A stretch of DNA of 12,978 bases from Deltaproteobacteria bacterium (GCA_030670715.1 DAOVBC010000025.1:1-12978), one strand, 5' to 3'. Shown: positions 1 to 7,692, numbered from the stretch's first letter. Notes: a model not told the origin generated them from the letters alone. A program made the numbers and translations.

Positions 1-1
1 C

Positions 2-325
2 AACGAAGAAACCGATGAAGATGTCCTTACTGATATAGATTCACGCGTATCCCATTGGAAAAATGTCTGGGCTCATCACGATCCGATAGAGCCCCACTGG
101 CACCTTGGCCCTGTTGGGGTTCTGCCATCCCACCAGGGCACTGGCTTAGGTACGCAGTTAATGCGACGATTTTGCCAGGAAGTAGATGCCTGCAAGTCAG
201 CTGCTTACTTGGAGACCGATATACCAGAGAATGTCCGTTTCTACCAAAAGTTTGACTTCCAGGTCGTTGACGAAACTGATATTTTCGGGATCAAGAACTT
301 CTTTATGTGGCGATCTCCAAGATAG
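2..325 (+). CDS. GNAT family N-acetyltransferase, C-terminal part (truncated by window edge)
   Basis: An open frame runs from base 2 to a TAG at 323-325 and has no start in the window, so this is the 3' part (107 codons) of a gene that begins upstream. The translation contains HWHLGPVGVLPSHQGTGLG, which fits GNAT motif A: a beta strand followed by the acetyl-CoA pyrophosphate-binding Q-x-x-G-x-G (here HQGTGLG). It is followed by an LETD strand and N-x-x-F-Y-x-K-F-D-F-x-V, the usual motif B (ENVRFYQKFDFQVV). GNAT enzymes transfer an acetyl group from acetyl-CoA to an amine; the substrate cannot be read from this part. It is a soluble, cytoplasmic type of fold. It converges with the SPFH gene that ends at 385, leaving 59 bases between the two stop codons. 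Confidence 0.82.
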   Translation, partial: NEETDEDVLTDIDSRVSHWKNVWAHHDPIEPHWHLGPVGVLPSHQGTGLGTQLMRRFCQEVDACKSAAYLETDIPENVRFYQKFDFQVVDETDIFGIKNFFMWRSPR

Positions 326-384
326 TAATCGCGGTCTTAAGGTTTTAGACGGATTGCTTGGTGTAAGACCCGTGCATTCTGATT

Positions 385-1425
385 TTATTTTTGGGCTTCG
401 GTTTTTGGTGTAAGAGACTTAACGCCCATCGTGTCGATCAGTTGATTCATATTGGTTGTTTTTAGATTCATTCCGCCCTCAGACAGTGGCAGCAGCATGA
501 TATTTTTACCCTGGAGCGCTTCGGCGATTTTCAATTTTACCAGGGCTTCGCCCCCGGCAAGGGCCATCGCTTTGTTCATTTCCCTGATTCCTTCGGCCTC
601 GGTGATCCCCTCGACTTTTATGGCTTCAGCCAGAAGTTTTTGTTTTTCATAATACGCATCGGCTTCGATCTCGGCCTGCTGGTATTCCCCATCCGCAGCG
701 GCCACGACCTTGTGGACTTCTCCCCGGGCATCCTCCAGCTTGCGTATATATTCTTCGGTTACCGCGCGTTGGGCAGACTTGTTTTTTTCGACCAGTTGAT
801 CGGCTATCTTTTTGTCCTCAATGGCTTTCTGGTATTCTTTATTAAATCGATAATCTTTCGTTAGCACGTCCTTGACGATGATGCCAAAGGGGTTGAGAAT
901 TTCCTGCAGTACCTGTTTGGCTTTTTGTGCCTGCAGATCGCGTTTATCGGCCACGTAAAATTCTTCTGTTTTCAGTTCACCGAAAATATCCCTGGGTTTG
1001 CTCCTAGCAACGGTGCGAACGATTTTCTCCTTCAATGTTTGGTTATCAGGGGCTACATATTGAAGAATATATGGCGCCTTGGCCGGATCAATCTGATAGG
1101 CGATGATCACATCGAGGCTGATATCGTTGCCATCGATGGTTTTAAACAGCAGATCGTCGCGGGATTTTCGGTCGCCCCGACCCGCCGACAGAGTCATTTC
1201 CAGGTTCTGCAATTTTGTGTCAAATGTATTCCAATTGTTGATATAAGGCAGAATGAAATATGTGGATCCCGGCGCATAGACTTTATCCTCCACGCCCTGC
1301 TTGCCGAAAATCGGTAAATTTCTTGTACGGACACCCACTTCAGTATCCCCGGTGGTTGAAAAAACGCAGGCCTGGGTAAAGAGGAGCGTTACGGCCAGAA
1401 TAACCAAAGTATATCGAAACTTCAT
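385..1425 (-). CDS. SPFH/band-7 (prohibitin-like) protein with lipoprotein-type signal
   Basis: A 346-residue protein. Residues 1-20 form a short basic start (MKFR), a hydrophobic stretch and FTQAC, which fits the relaxed bacterial lipobox with Cys20 as the lipidated residue; Val at +2 does not resemble an inner-membrane retention signal. Residues about 24-200 form the SPFH domain (pattern GDTEVGVRTRNL, then APGSTYFILPYINNW), and about 200-290 is a charged, Ala/Glu/Lys-rich coiled coil typical of SPFH oligomerisation. SPFH proteins build ring-like membrane scaffolds that partner proteases or other membrane proteins. The ATG overlaps the stop of the upstream SPFH gene by four bases (ATGA, 1422-1425), so the two are almost certainly translated together and may form a hetero-oligomer, as HflK and HflC do; however, the pair is not recognisably HflKC. 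The lipid anchor is unusual for this family. Confidence 0.85.
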   Translation of the reverse strand: MKFRYTLVILAVTLLFTQACVFSTTGDTEVGVRTRNLPIFGKQGVEDKVYAPGSTYFILPYINNWNTFDTKLQNLEMTLSAGRGDRKSRDDLLFKTIDGNDISLDVIIAYQIDPAKAPYILQYVAPDNQTLKEKIVRTVARSKPRDIFGELKTEEFYVADKRDLQAQKAKQVLQEILNPFGIIVKDVLTKDYRFNKEYQKAIEDKKIADQLVEKNKSAQRAVTEEYIRKLEDARGEVHKVVAAADGEYQQAEIEADAYYEKQKLLAEAIKVEGITEAEGIREMNKAMALAGGEALVKLKIAEALQGKNIMLLPLSEGGMNLKTTNMNQLIDTMGVKSLTPKTEAQK

Positions 1426-2519
1426 CTTGCACCCCCTTTGCGGATGTCAAACAGCTTCAGAGCATTGTTCAGATCCAGAGGATTGACGCCGGACGGTCCG
1501 TCGCTGGGTAGAACGATAACATCCAGCCCTTTGTAGACTTCGGCCATTTTCAGCCCGACCATTCGTTCGGCCCCCGGGCCGCTGAGAGCCTCATTCTTCA
1601 AACGCACTTTCTCGGCATCGGCCAGCTTCACCAGAAGATCGGCTTGAGCTTTTTTCTTTCTGAAATAAAGGTCTTTTTCAGCCCGCCTCCGGGTGGCATA
1701 GGCTCTGCCTTTTTCCAGCTCTACAGCCGCCGCGGCTTTTCCTTCCTGGACGATTTTCTTCAGGGTTGCCTCCTCGATCGCCGCACGGGCCTCCGCCCGA
1801 TTTTTAAAAACGAGCTGGTCCTTTAGTTTTTTCTCTTCAATATTGCGCTGAATTTCAGGGCTGTATGTAAAATAGCGTACCAGAACCTGTTCAACCATCA
1901 TTCCTTTCGGATTTAATTCTTCGTTCAGCATTTCCCGGGCCATTTCAGTTTTTGCAACGCGCAGGGGACTGTTGTAGAATTCTTCGGTCGTCAACTCCCC
2001 CATCGCGTCTTTTAGTTTCGGTTCCGCCTGCGGTATGATGCCGTTTACTTCATAGAGGCCTCCCGGACCGATAATGGTAAACACTTTGTACGGATCGACG
2101 ATTCGATATAGAATGGACACATCAACATCGACGAAAAAACCATCGGAAGTTTGGATGTGTGCCGCCTTTTCGACCCGTGACGCTTTAGCAGCAGTTTCGG
2201 GATGATTGGTAAGCTCCAGCACCTGAATGTCTTTGGGCAGCCGGTTCATCTCCTCCATGCCAAAAGGCAGAACCAGGTGATATCCGGGCCCATAAATCTC
2301 CTTGTGCACACCGCGCTTGATCCCGATCCGTACCACCTTGATGCCGAACTCATTCGGTTTGACATATTGAAGTAAAAACACGGCTGGAATGAGTAGAATG
2401 ATCACAAGGATGAGCAATATAAACAGCTTTGCTTTCCAGGAAGACTTTCGTTTGGTGGGTTTCTTTTCCTTTGCGACTGCCTGTGGTTGTTGCTGATCTC
2501 CGGGCTGCTGTTCCGCCAT
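1422..2519 (-). CDS. SPFH/band-7 (prohibitin-like) membrane protein
   Basis: A 365-residue protein, first gene of a two-gene unit. Residues 1-31 are polar and rich in Gln, Lys and Pro (cytoplasmic tail), residues 32-50 are one hydrophobic membrane helix, and residues about 50-240 form the SPFH domain, starting VKPNEFGIKVVRIG and GPGYHLVLPFG. About 225-320 is an Ala/Lys/Glu/Arg-rich coiled coil. The N-terminal anchor with positive residues before the helix predicts the SPFH domain on the outer face of the inner membrane, as in HflK. An AAGGAG ribosome binding site sits nine bases before the ATG. The stop overlaps the start of the lipoprotein-like SPFH gene, indicating translational coupling. 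The family acts as a membrane scaffold or protease regulator; the client here is unknown because no protease gene is nearby. Confidence 0.87.
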   Translation of the reverse strand: MAEQQPGDQQQPQAVAKEKKPTKRKSSWKAKLFILLILVIILLIPAVFLLQYVKPNEFGIKVVRIGIKRGVHKEIYGPGYHLVLPFGMEEMNRLPKDIQVLELTNHPETAAKASRVEKAAHIQTSDGFFVDVDVSILYRIVDPYKVFTIIGPGGLYEVNGIIPQAEPKLKDAMGELTTEEFYNSPLRVAKTEMAREMLNEELNPKGMMVEQVLVRYFTYSPEIQRNIEEKKLKDQLVFKNRAEARAAIEEATLKKIVQEGKAAAAVELEKGRAYATRRRAEKDLYFRKKKAQADLLVKLADAEKVRLKNEALSGPGAERMVGLKMAEVYKGLDVIVLPSDGPSGVNPLDLNNALKLFDIRKGGAR

Positions 2520-2602
2520 TGTCGATGTCTCCTTTTCAAAATGCTAACGGATTGAAAGGCGATAGTTGTAAACAGGAAAACTTAACGGCTAATGCGAACC
2601 GG

Positions 2603-2632
2603 AATATATAATAAATTTGTCTCATTAGGCAA
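2603..2632 (-). promoter_or_regulatory. Candidate sigma70-type promoter for the SPFH pair
   Basis: On the minus strand TTGCCT (bases 2632-2627, four of six consensus -35 bases) is followed after 18 bases by TATATT (2608-2603, five of six -10 bases). It lies in the 148-base gap between the phosphatase and the first SPFH gene and would give a leader of roughly 75 bases. The area is AT-rich, so chance matches are possible. Confidence 0.35.
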
Positions 2633-2667
2633 CAGGTTTTCAAAAAAGCGGGTTTTTCATGAAATAT

Positions 2668-4290
2668 TCAGGGTAACCGCTTAACAGCAAGCATGGTGAT
2701 ATCGTCAAATTGTTCGGTCCCGCCCATGTGGTTTTCTACTTCCGCGGAGAGTCTGTCAAGCAGCTGTCCGGAGGATGCTGCACCTGTCTTCAGAAACGCC
2801 AACAGTCTTTTTTCACTATAAAAAGAGCCGTCTTTGGCCCTGGCCTCGGTTACGCCGTCCGTGTATCCAAAAAGGATTTCACCCGGATTGATCCGTGCCT
2901 GTCGGATGTCTAAAATCACATCCGGCTGCACGCCCACCGCCGGTCCGGTCGGCCCGAGGTGTTCCCGCACCCCTCCGGAAGGATTGAGGATATATAGCGG
3001 ATCATGTCCCCCGTTTATGTAAGCCAGGTCACCGGTTACCGGGTCAAGGACGCCGAAAAAAAGCGTTGCAAACATGGCCAGATCTTCATGATTCTGAACG
3101 ATATAGTCGTTGGTAAGTTGAACCGCTTTCAGCGGATTGAATTGAAAGGAGTTTGACGTTATGTCCTCGGTGTTCTCAGCCGGGTTGGCGGCGGCAACGT
3201 CGGTATACTGGCAACTCAATCCATTAAGGGAGGTTTGACCGGAAAATATCCGTATCAGGCTGCGAAAAAGAGCCATGAAAAGAGCGGCTCCGACCCCCTT
3301 GTCACATACATCGGCAATGACCAGGCCCACCGAATCTCCCGGAAGGTCGAATGCATCGTAAAAATCTCCGGAAACCTGCCGGGCCGGTTTGAAAAAAGCG
3401 GCAAATTCCCACCCATCCCGGTGCGGCAGCTTTGACGGAAGAAAATTGGCCTGCATCTCCCGGCCCCGTTCCATTTCTTGATTCAGCGCCTGGGAATAAG
3501 CTTCGACCTGATTAAAACTCTTATGCAGGGCTGCTTCGGCTTTTTTACGATCGCTGACAGCTTCATGGATTTGATGATACATCTGGTTGAAGGCAGAGAT
3601 TACCTCGCCCAGCTCATCCTTTCGTCGAATGGATGCGGAATAGAACTCCGGAGTTGCCTGGTCATTGCTGATAGCGTTTCCGGCCTCTACAAGGTCTCTC
3701 CGTAACCGCAGAACAGGGGTGACAACGATTGGATCAAGGGCGATCCAGGCCCCGGCTGTGACAAAAATGGAGATGATAACGACCAGCCCCGCGATTCTAA
3801 AAATGTAGGCAAACAACTCCTGGCGCACAGAGGCGGCATCCTGGCGTAATATCAACACATAGTTTCTTTTCAGTTCCTCTTCCAGCCACGCCGAGTCGTA
3901 GCGACTGCTGTTGGCGTTTCTCAAGTTTGTCGCCGCGCCGGTGTTTACCTGGGAAAATGAAAGTTCGGGCGGTTCGCCAAAGGTTCCAACCGCCTCCCCA
4001 TCCGTCCGGTACAGCGCACCGCCGACAATATTCGGGCAGGTGTTCAGCTTATTTATCTGCTGAAAGAGGTTTTGATCTCCTGCGGCCTTTTGCGTGATAT
4101 TCATCATAATCTCGACCTGGGCCGAAGTGATCGCCCTGAGCTGCATGAGAAGATCCTGTTCCCGTTTCAGGTACGAGGGAATAAGGATAATTGTTTCAAT
4201 CACGATAACACTGACGAAAACATAGAATACAATTCGTCGTGAGAGCCGTGACCTGGACGACATAAATAATTTTTTAACGAGGCGGTGCAA
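2668..4290 (-). CDS. Membrane-anchored PP2C-type (RsbU/SpoIIE) serine/threonine phosphatase with HAMP domain
   Basis: A 540-residue sensor phosphatase. Residues 20-38 are the first membrane helix, about 40-160 a periplasmic sensing region, about 162-185 the second helix and 186-245 a HAMP linker (containing DELGEVISAFNQM). A helical linker leads to the SpoIIE/PP2C domain at about 295-538. The metal-binding aspartates are in place: Asp309 (SGDFYD), Asp327 (IADVCDKG), Asp478 (GYTDGVTEA) and Asp529/530 (QFDDIT). Such enzymes dephosphorylate anti-sigma-factor antagonists in partner-switching control, responding to a signal sensed outside the membrane. The start is TTG at 4290: an AGGAG lies about nine bases upstream, whereas the internal ATG at 4263 has no such site. 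No antagonist or anti-sigma kinase gene is beside it, so its target is unknown. Confidence 0.93.
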   Translation of the reverse strand: MHRLVKKLFMSSRSRLSRRIVFYVFVSVIVIETIILIPSYLKREQDLLMQLRAITSAQVEIMMNITQKAAGDQNLFQQINKLNTCPNIVGGALYRTDGEAVGTFGEPPELSFSQVNTGAATNLRNANSSRYDSAWLEEELKRNYVLILRQDAASVRQELFAYIFRIAGLVVIISIFVTAGAWIALDPIVVTPVLRLRRDLVEAGNAISNDQATPEFYSASIRRKDELGEVISAFNQMYHQIHEAVSDRKKAEAALHKSFNQVEAYSQALNQEMERGREMQANFLPSKLPHRDGWEFAAFFKPARQVSGDFYDAFDLPGDSVGLVIADVCDKGVGAALFMALFRSLIRIFSGQTSLNGLSCQYTDVAAANPAENTEDITSNSFQFNPLKAVQLTNDYIVQNHEDLAMFATLFFGVLDPVTGDLAYINGGHDPLYILNPSGGVREHLGPTGPAVGVQPDVILDIRQARINPGEILFGYTDGVTEARAKDGSFYSEKRLLAFLKTGAASSGQLLDRLSAEVENHMGGTEQFDDITMLAVKRLP

Positions 4291-4393
4291 TCGCGAAATC
4301 TCCTGATTATATGTCTGTTATTGTCGTATACTTGCCGATACCATTACGCATAATACAGTAATTAATTATCACAAAAAACGTAAAAAATGCTAA

Positions 4394-4416
4394 GGTACTT
4401 TTGCAATATAAGTACC
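4394..4416. repeat. Inverted repeat in the divergent intergenic region
   Basis: GGTACTT (4394-4400) and AAGTACC (4410-4416) are perfect reverse complements around a nine-base centre. The site is about 100 bases upstream of the phosphatase start and about 170 bases upstream of the helicase start. It could be a binding site for a dimeric regulator or a small hairpin; no T-tract follows, so it is not a typical terminator. Confidence 0.4.
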
Positions 4417-4487
4417 GGCAGATTAGATTGCAAACCGCATCAACAATTCAGTCAGCTGTACCGGATTGTTCGTGCTGTCAGCGCTAA

Positions 4488-4592
4488 TTGAAAACATCGA
4501 CCACGGACGGCGCAGATATCGCCGATGCCGGATTTGTCGCAGATCTGCCGCTGACGGAATTTATTGAAAACATCCGGGCGAGGCATGTTTGA
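4488..4592 (+). CDS. Possible small ORF (34 codons) overlapping the helicase start
   Basis: A TTG at 4488 opens a frame that ends at the TGA of 4590-4592, overlapping the TTG start of the helicase by two bases. The peptide is acidic in its first half (TTDGADIADAGFVADLPL) and ends TEFIENIRARHV; it looks more protein-like than random sequence. There is an in-frame TAA directly upstream (4485-4487), so no longer form exists, and I see no clear ribosome binding site before the TTG. It could be a coupling peptide for the helicase, the eroded tail of a lost gene, or chance. Confidence 0.25.
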   Translation: MKTSTTDGADIADAGFVADLPLTEFIENIRARHV

Positions 4593-6940
4593 AAAGCGTC
4601 ATTAAAATAGCAGTTCGCGAACTGGTTGAATTTGTTTGTCGTACTGGTGACCTTGAATTCGAGTTTTCCGGCTCCCGCCGATCTATCGATGCGATTCGTG
4701 CCCACCAGAGGATCCAAAAGTCTCGACCGGACAGTTACCATCCGGAAGTTCCGGTCACATACCGGCACGAAACCGAGGAATTCATTATACAAATCGGCGG
4801 TCGTATCGACGGGGTTTACACTCTGGGCGCCGAAAGTTCAATCCAGAATCAGGTCGTCATCGATGAAATAAAGACAACCGGCCGTGGTCTTGAGCATTTT
4901 GAAAACTCGGAAAATGAGATGCACTGGGGACAGGCAAAGTGTTACGCATTCATGTATGCCGCTCAAAACGATTTGAAAGAGATCGGAATTCAGTTGACGT
5001 ACTTTCAGATGGATTCGGGCGAAATCCGGGAATACCGGCGGACATTCACCTTCGATGACCTGGCACAGTTTTTTCAAAGTATTATCAACCGGTATCTGGA
5101 ATGGGCCGAGACCATTACCCGATGGTGCCGGCTGCGTGATGAATCGATACGGGTGCTCCAATTTCCTTTTGAATTTTATCGTCCCGGACAGCGCAAGATG
5201 GCGGTGGAGATATACCGGACCATCGATGCCGGCGGCCAACTGATTGTCCAGGCCACCACAGGTATCGGCAAGACGATGGCGGCAATTTTTCCTGCCGTGA
5301 AGTCGATTGCCGAAGGGCTCACCACAAAAATATTCTACCTGACCGCCAGAACCACCGGGCGTACGGTCGCCGAAAAAGCGATAGAAGAGCTGAGAGCGGG
5401 AGGGCTTCGATTAAAATCTCTTACTTTGACTGCCAAGGATAAGATATGCTTTCATCCTGAAAAATCGTGCAGCGGGGATGAATGCGAATTTGCCCGGGGC
5501 TACTATGAACGCCTGAGTGGCGCGCTTTCGCAGATATTTTTGCAGGATGCACTCACGCGGGAGTATATTGAAGAAATCGCCGGTACCCATCGCCTGTGTC
5601 CATTTGAATTGTCCCTGGAGCTCTCCCTTTATGCCGATTGTATCATATGTGACTATAACTATGCCTTTGATCCCAGAGTTTACCTGAGACGCTTTTTTCT
5701 TGAAGGAAACGGCGATTACACGTTTCTGATTGATGAAGCCCACAATCTCGTTGATCGCTCAAGGGAAATGTTCTCGGCTGATATCCGCAAGCAGCCCTTT
5801 CTGGATTTGCGGCGGAAGGTTCGCAACACGCTGCCCCAGGTTTATAAAAGCATGGGCCGGATCAACACATGGCTGGTGAAAGCCCGTAAAAAATGTGCGG
5901 CATCTGGAGACAGGCTGGCGGAAAAAATGCAGCCGGAAGGTCTGTACCCGGCGCTGCGCGGATTTTTAAAGGTTACGGAAGATTGGCTTTCGCTCAACAA
6001 AAAGACGACCTTTCGGGAAGCTTTACTTGACTTATATTTCACGGTAGCCGGTTTTGTCCGGGTGGCTGAAAACTACGATGAAAGTTATGTGACCTGTTAT
6101 GAACGGGTGGCGAAAGACCTGAGGCTGAAATTGTTTTGTATCGACCCTTCCGGACAGTTGCGTGAGGCTTTGAACAGATGCAGGGCAGCGATATTTTACT
6201 CCGCCACCATGACACCTGCTGCGTATTTTAAAAAAATTTTCGGCTGCCGCGATTTGGCCGGACATCTCATTCTCCCTTCCCCCTTCCCGGCTGAAAATCT
6301 GGGGCTGTTTGTCTCTGACCGCATATCGACCCTCTATCGGCAGCGGGAAATGACGGCTCCGGCCGTCACCGGTGCTGTCGCGGCCCTCGTGCAACAAAAA
6401 AGAGGGAATTATCTGCTTTTTTTCCCTTCCTATGAATATATGCTGATGATCCATGACGCCTTTAAAGCCGGTAGCCCTGATATTGATACGATTTTACAGA
6501 CGCGTGAAATGGGGGAACCGGAAAGAATCGCATTTCTCAGTAAGTTTTCATTAGACCCATCAGATACCCTTGTGGGTTTTGCAGTCATGGGGGGCATTTT
6601 CGGCGAAGGGATTGACCTCGTCGGTGATCGTCTAAACGCTGCGGCAATCGTGGGGGTGGGGCTTCCCGGGATTTCGCTTGAACGGGAACTGATCCGGGAG
6701 TACTTTTCTCAAAGCCATAATGCCGGATTTGAGTTCGCCTACCTTTATCCCGGGATCAACCGTGTCCTACAGGCGGCCGGGCGGGTAATCCGCTCCGAAA
6801 ATGAACGCGGAGTGGTGCTTTTGATCGATCAGCGGTTTGGTATCCACCGCTATCGCTCTTTGCTGCCCCGGGAATGGATACCGACCCGGGTACACAATGA
6901 ACAGCAGCTTAGGGAGTATCTTAGCAGGTTCTGGGGTTGA
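4589..6940 (+). CDS. PD-(D/E)XK nuclease-like domain fused to XPD/DinG-type Fe-S DNA helicase
   Basis: A 783-residue protein. Residues about 1-180 resemble a RecB/Cas4-type nuclease: Asp74 in GGRIDGV, Glu93-x-Lys95 in IDEIKTT and Gln115/Tyr119 in GQAKCYAF. The helicase core follows: Walker A TTGIGKT (223-229), cysteines 287, 294, 299 and 337 placed as in XPD/DinG iron-sulfur domains, DEAH box (382-385), YSAT (537-540), GEGIDL (672-677) and motif VI QAAGRVIR (728-735). Family knowledge suggests 5'-3' unwinding of DNA with nuclease action, in repair or clearing of unusual structures; the exact role is inference. The start is TTG at 4589 with GAGG five bases before it; an in-frame TGA at 4565 rules out a much longer form. 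A hairpin overlaps the stop codon. It is transcribed divergently from the phosphatase and has no operon partner unless the small ORF before it is real. Confidence 0.92.
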   Translation: MKSVIKIAVRELVEFVCRTGDLEFEFSGSRRSIDAIRAHQRIQKSRPDSYHPEVPVTYRHETEEFIIQIGGRIDGVYTLGAESSIQNQVVIDEIKTTGRGLEHFENSENEMHWGQAKCYAFMYAAQNDLKEIGIQLTYFQMDSGEIREYRRTFTFDDLAQFFQSIINRYLEWAETITRWCRLRDESIRVLQFPFEFYRPGQRKMAVEIYRTIDAGGQLIVQATTGIGKTMAAIFPAVKSIAEGLTTKIFYLTARTTGRTVAEKAIEELRAGGLRLKSLTLTAKDKICFHPEKSCSGDECEFARGYYERLSGALSQIFLQDALTREYIEEIAGTHRLCPFELSLELSLYADCIICDYNYAFDPRVYLRRFFLEGNGDYTFLIDEAHNLVDRSREMFSADIRKQPFLDLRRKVRNTLPQVYKSMGRINTWLVKARKKCAASGDRLAEKMQPEGLYPALRGFLKVTEDWLSLNKKTTFREALLDLYFTVAGFVRVAENYDESYVTCYERVAKDLRLKLFCIDPSGQLREALNRCRAAIFYSATMTPAAYFKKIFGCRDLAGHLILPSPFPAENLGLFVSDRISTLYRQREMTAPAVTGAVAALVQQKRGNYLLFFPSYEYMLMIHDAFKAGSPDIDTILQTREMGEPERIAFLSKFSLDPSDTLVGFAVMGGIFGEGIDLVGDRLNAAAIVGVGLPGISLERELIREYFSQSHNAGFEFAYLYPGINRVLQAAGRVIRSENERGVVLLIDQRFGIHRYRSLLPREWIPTRVHNEQQLREYLSRFWG

Positions 6941-6950
6941 CCCCAGTATT
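6931..6950 (+). terminator. Possible intrinsic terminator at the end of the helicase gene
   Basis: CTGGGG-TTGA-CCCCAG (6931-6946) forms a perfect six-pair hairpin that contains the TGA stop codon in its loop and is followed by TATTT. The stem is GC-rich, but the T-tract is short, so termination may be weak. Confidence 0.4.
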
Positions 6951-7050
6951 TCAGGGCAGGAAATATTCGTTTGACATTATAAAATAGAGCGTGTTAGTTC
7001 TGCGCACTATTTTCGATCCGAATATTCTATTAAAAATTGAAAAGGCGATA

Positions 7051-7473
7051 ATGAAAAAATTACTTTTTGTTTTGCTTGCATCCACAATCTTTTCCCTGTC
7101 AGCCTGTTCCTCTTCGGCTAATCCGGACGCGGAAAGGGCGGCGGTGGCGGTTGCCGTTGACTGGCTTGAGCTCATTGATGGGGGTATGTACGCAGAGAGC
7201 TGGGAGGTAGCCGCCGAAAAATTTAAAATGGATGGCAGCCGGAAAAAATGGGGGACGACTATAAGATTAATACGGGATCCCCGGGGCAAAATACTAACCC
7301 GCGAACTTCAAACCGCCAATTATAAAACCCGGCTTCCCGGGGCGGCGCAAGGGCAGTACGTTGTCGTCAAGTTTGACACGGTTTTTGAAAAGAAGGGGTC
7401 CAGCGTTGAGACCGTAGTCACGGTGATGGACAGCAGCGGCCGAATGCGGGTGACGGGATATCAGCTTGATTAA
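7051..7473 (+). CDS. Lipoprotein with DUF4019-like domain
   Basis: A 140-residue protein with a classic lipoprotein signal: MKKLLFVLLAS, a hydrophobic core and a lipobox ending SLSAC, with Cys at residue 19. The mature part begins SSSANPDAERAAVAVAVDWL and contains WLELIDGGMYAESWEVAAEKF, then a stretch around GQYVVVKFDTVFEKK and a final ETVVTVMD..GRMRVTGYQLD. This order is that of DUF4019 proteins, small exported proteins of unknown role. I chose the ATG at 7051, preceded by AAAGG and opening directly on the signal peptide; a GTG at 6991 would add 20 residues ahead of it and spoil the signal. Upstream, TTGACA (6971-6976) resembles a -35 element but has no good -10. The gene stands alone, 110 bases after the helicase. 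Confidence 0.85.
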   Translation: MKKLLFVLLASTIFSLSACSSSANPDAERAAVAVAVDWLELIDGGMYAESWEVAAEKFKMDGSRKKWGTTIRLIRDPRGKILTRELQTANYKTRLPGAAQGQYVVVKFDTVFEKKGSSVETVVTVMDSSGRMRVTGYQLD

Positions 7474-7499
7474 TGCGAACACGACTTTTTAAACGCCTC

Positions 7500-7528
7500 T
7501 TGACCCGCTGCCGCAGGGAGGGTATTAA
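7500..7528 (+). promoter_or_regulatory. Candidate promoter for the ABM-domain gene
   Basis: TTGACC (7500-7505, five of six -35 bases) is followed after exactly 17 bases by TATTAA (7523-7528, four of six -10 bases). Transcription would begin near 7535 and give a leader of about 170 bases carrying the palindrome at 7608-7625. Confidence 0.35.
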
Positions 7529-7604
7529 GATGGATACAATCATAATCATGGTCGATCTTTTATTCAAACAGTGCCGGTCGATGGGGCAGGTTTCCGGTAA
7601 CCTG

Positions 7605-7628
7605 GCGCAATTGCCATGGCAATTGTGC
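7605..7628. repeat. Long palindrome in the leader of the ABM-domain gene
   Basis: CAATTGCCATGGCAATTG (7608-7625) is a perfect 18-base palindrome. Three more bases on each side pair with one G-T mismatch (GCG and TGC). As DNA it could bind a dimeric regulator; as RNA it gives a ten-pair stem with a CATG loop. No T-tract follows, which argues against a terminator. Confidence 0.6.
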
Positions 7629-7692
7629 TCCTTTGGTATGTAACGTTATTGCCCGGCCCTGATTACAGGCAGACCTGCGGCACTGATCAACA

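Noticed and set aside
925..1317. 130-codon plus-strand frame opposite the SPFH lipoprotein gene
   Set aside because: A shadow of the real minus-strand gene; its translation has no recognisable features.
385..2519. hflK/hflC naming of the SPFH pair
   Set aside because: Order and anchoring recall HflKC, but the downstream protein has a lipoprotein-type signal and the characteristic HflK glycine-rich N-terminus is absent.
6991..7050. Longer GTG start for the DUF4019-type lipoprotein
   Set aside because: It would put 20 residues ahead of a textbook lipoprotein signal; the ATG at 7051 opens directly on that signal.
7530..7643. 37-codon plus-strand frame starting ATG at 7530 with GGGAGGG upstream
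   Set aside because: It contains the palindrome, and its start would lie upstream of the predicted transcription start near 7535. Composition is not convincing.
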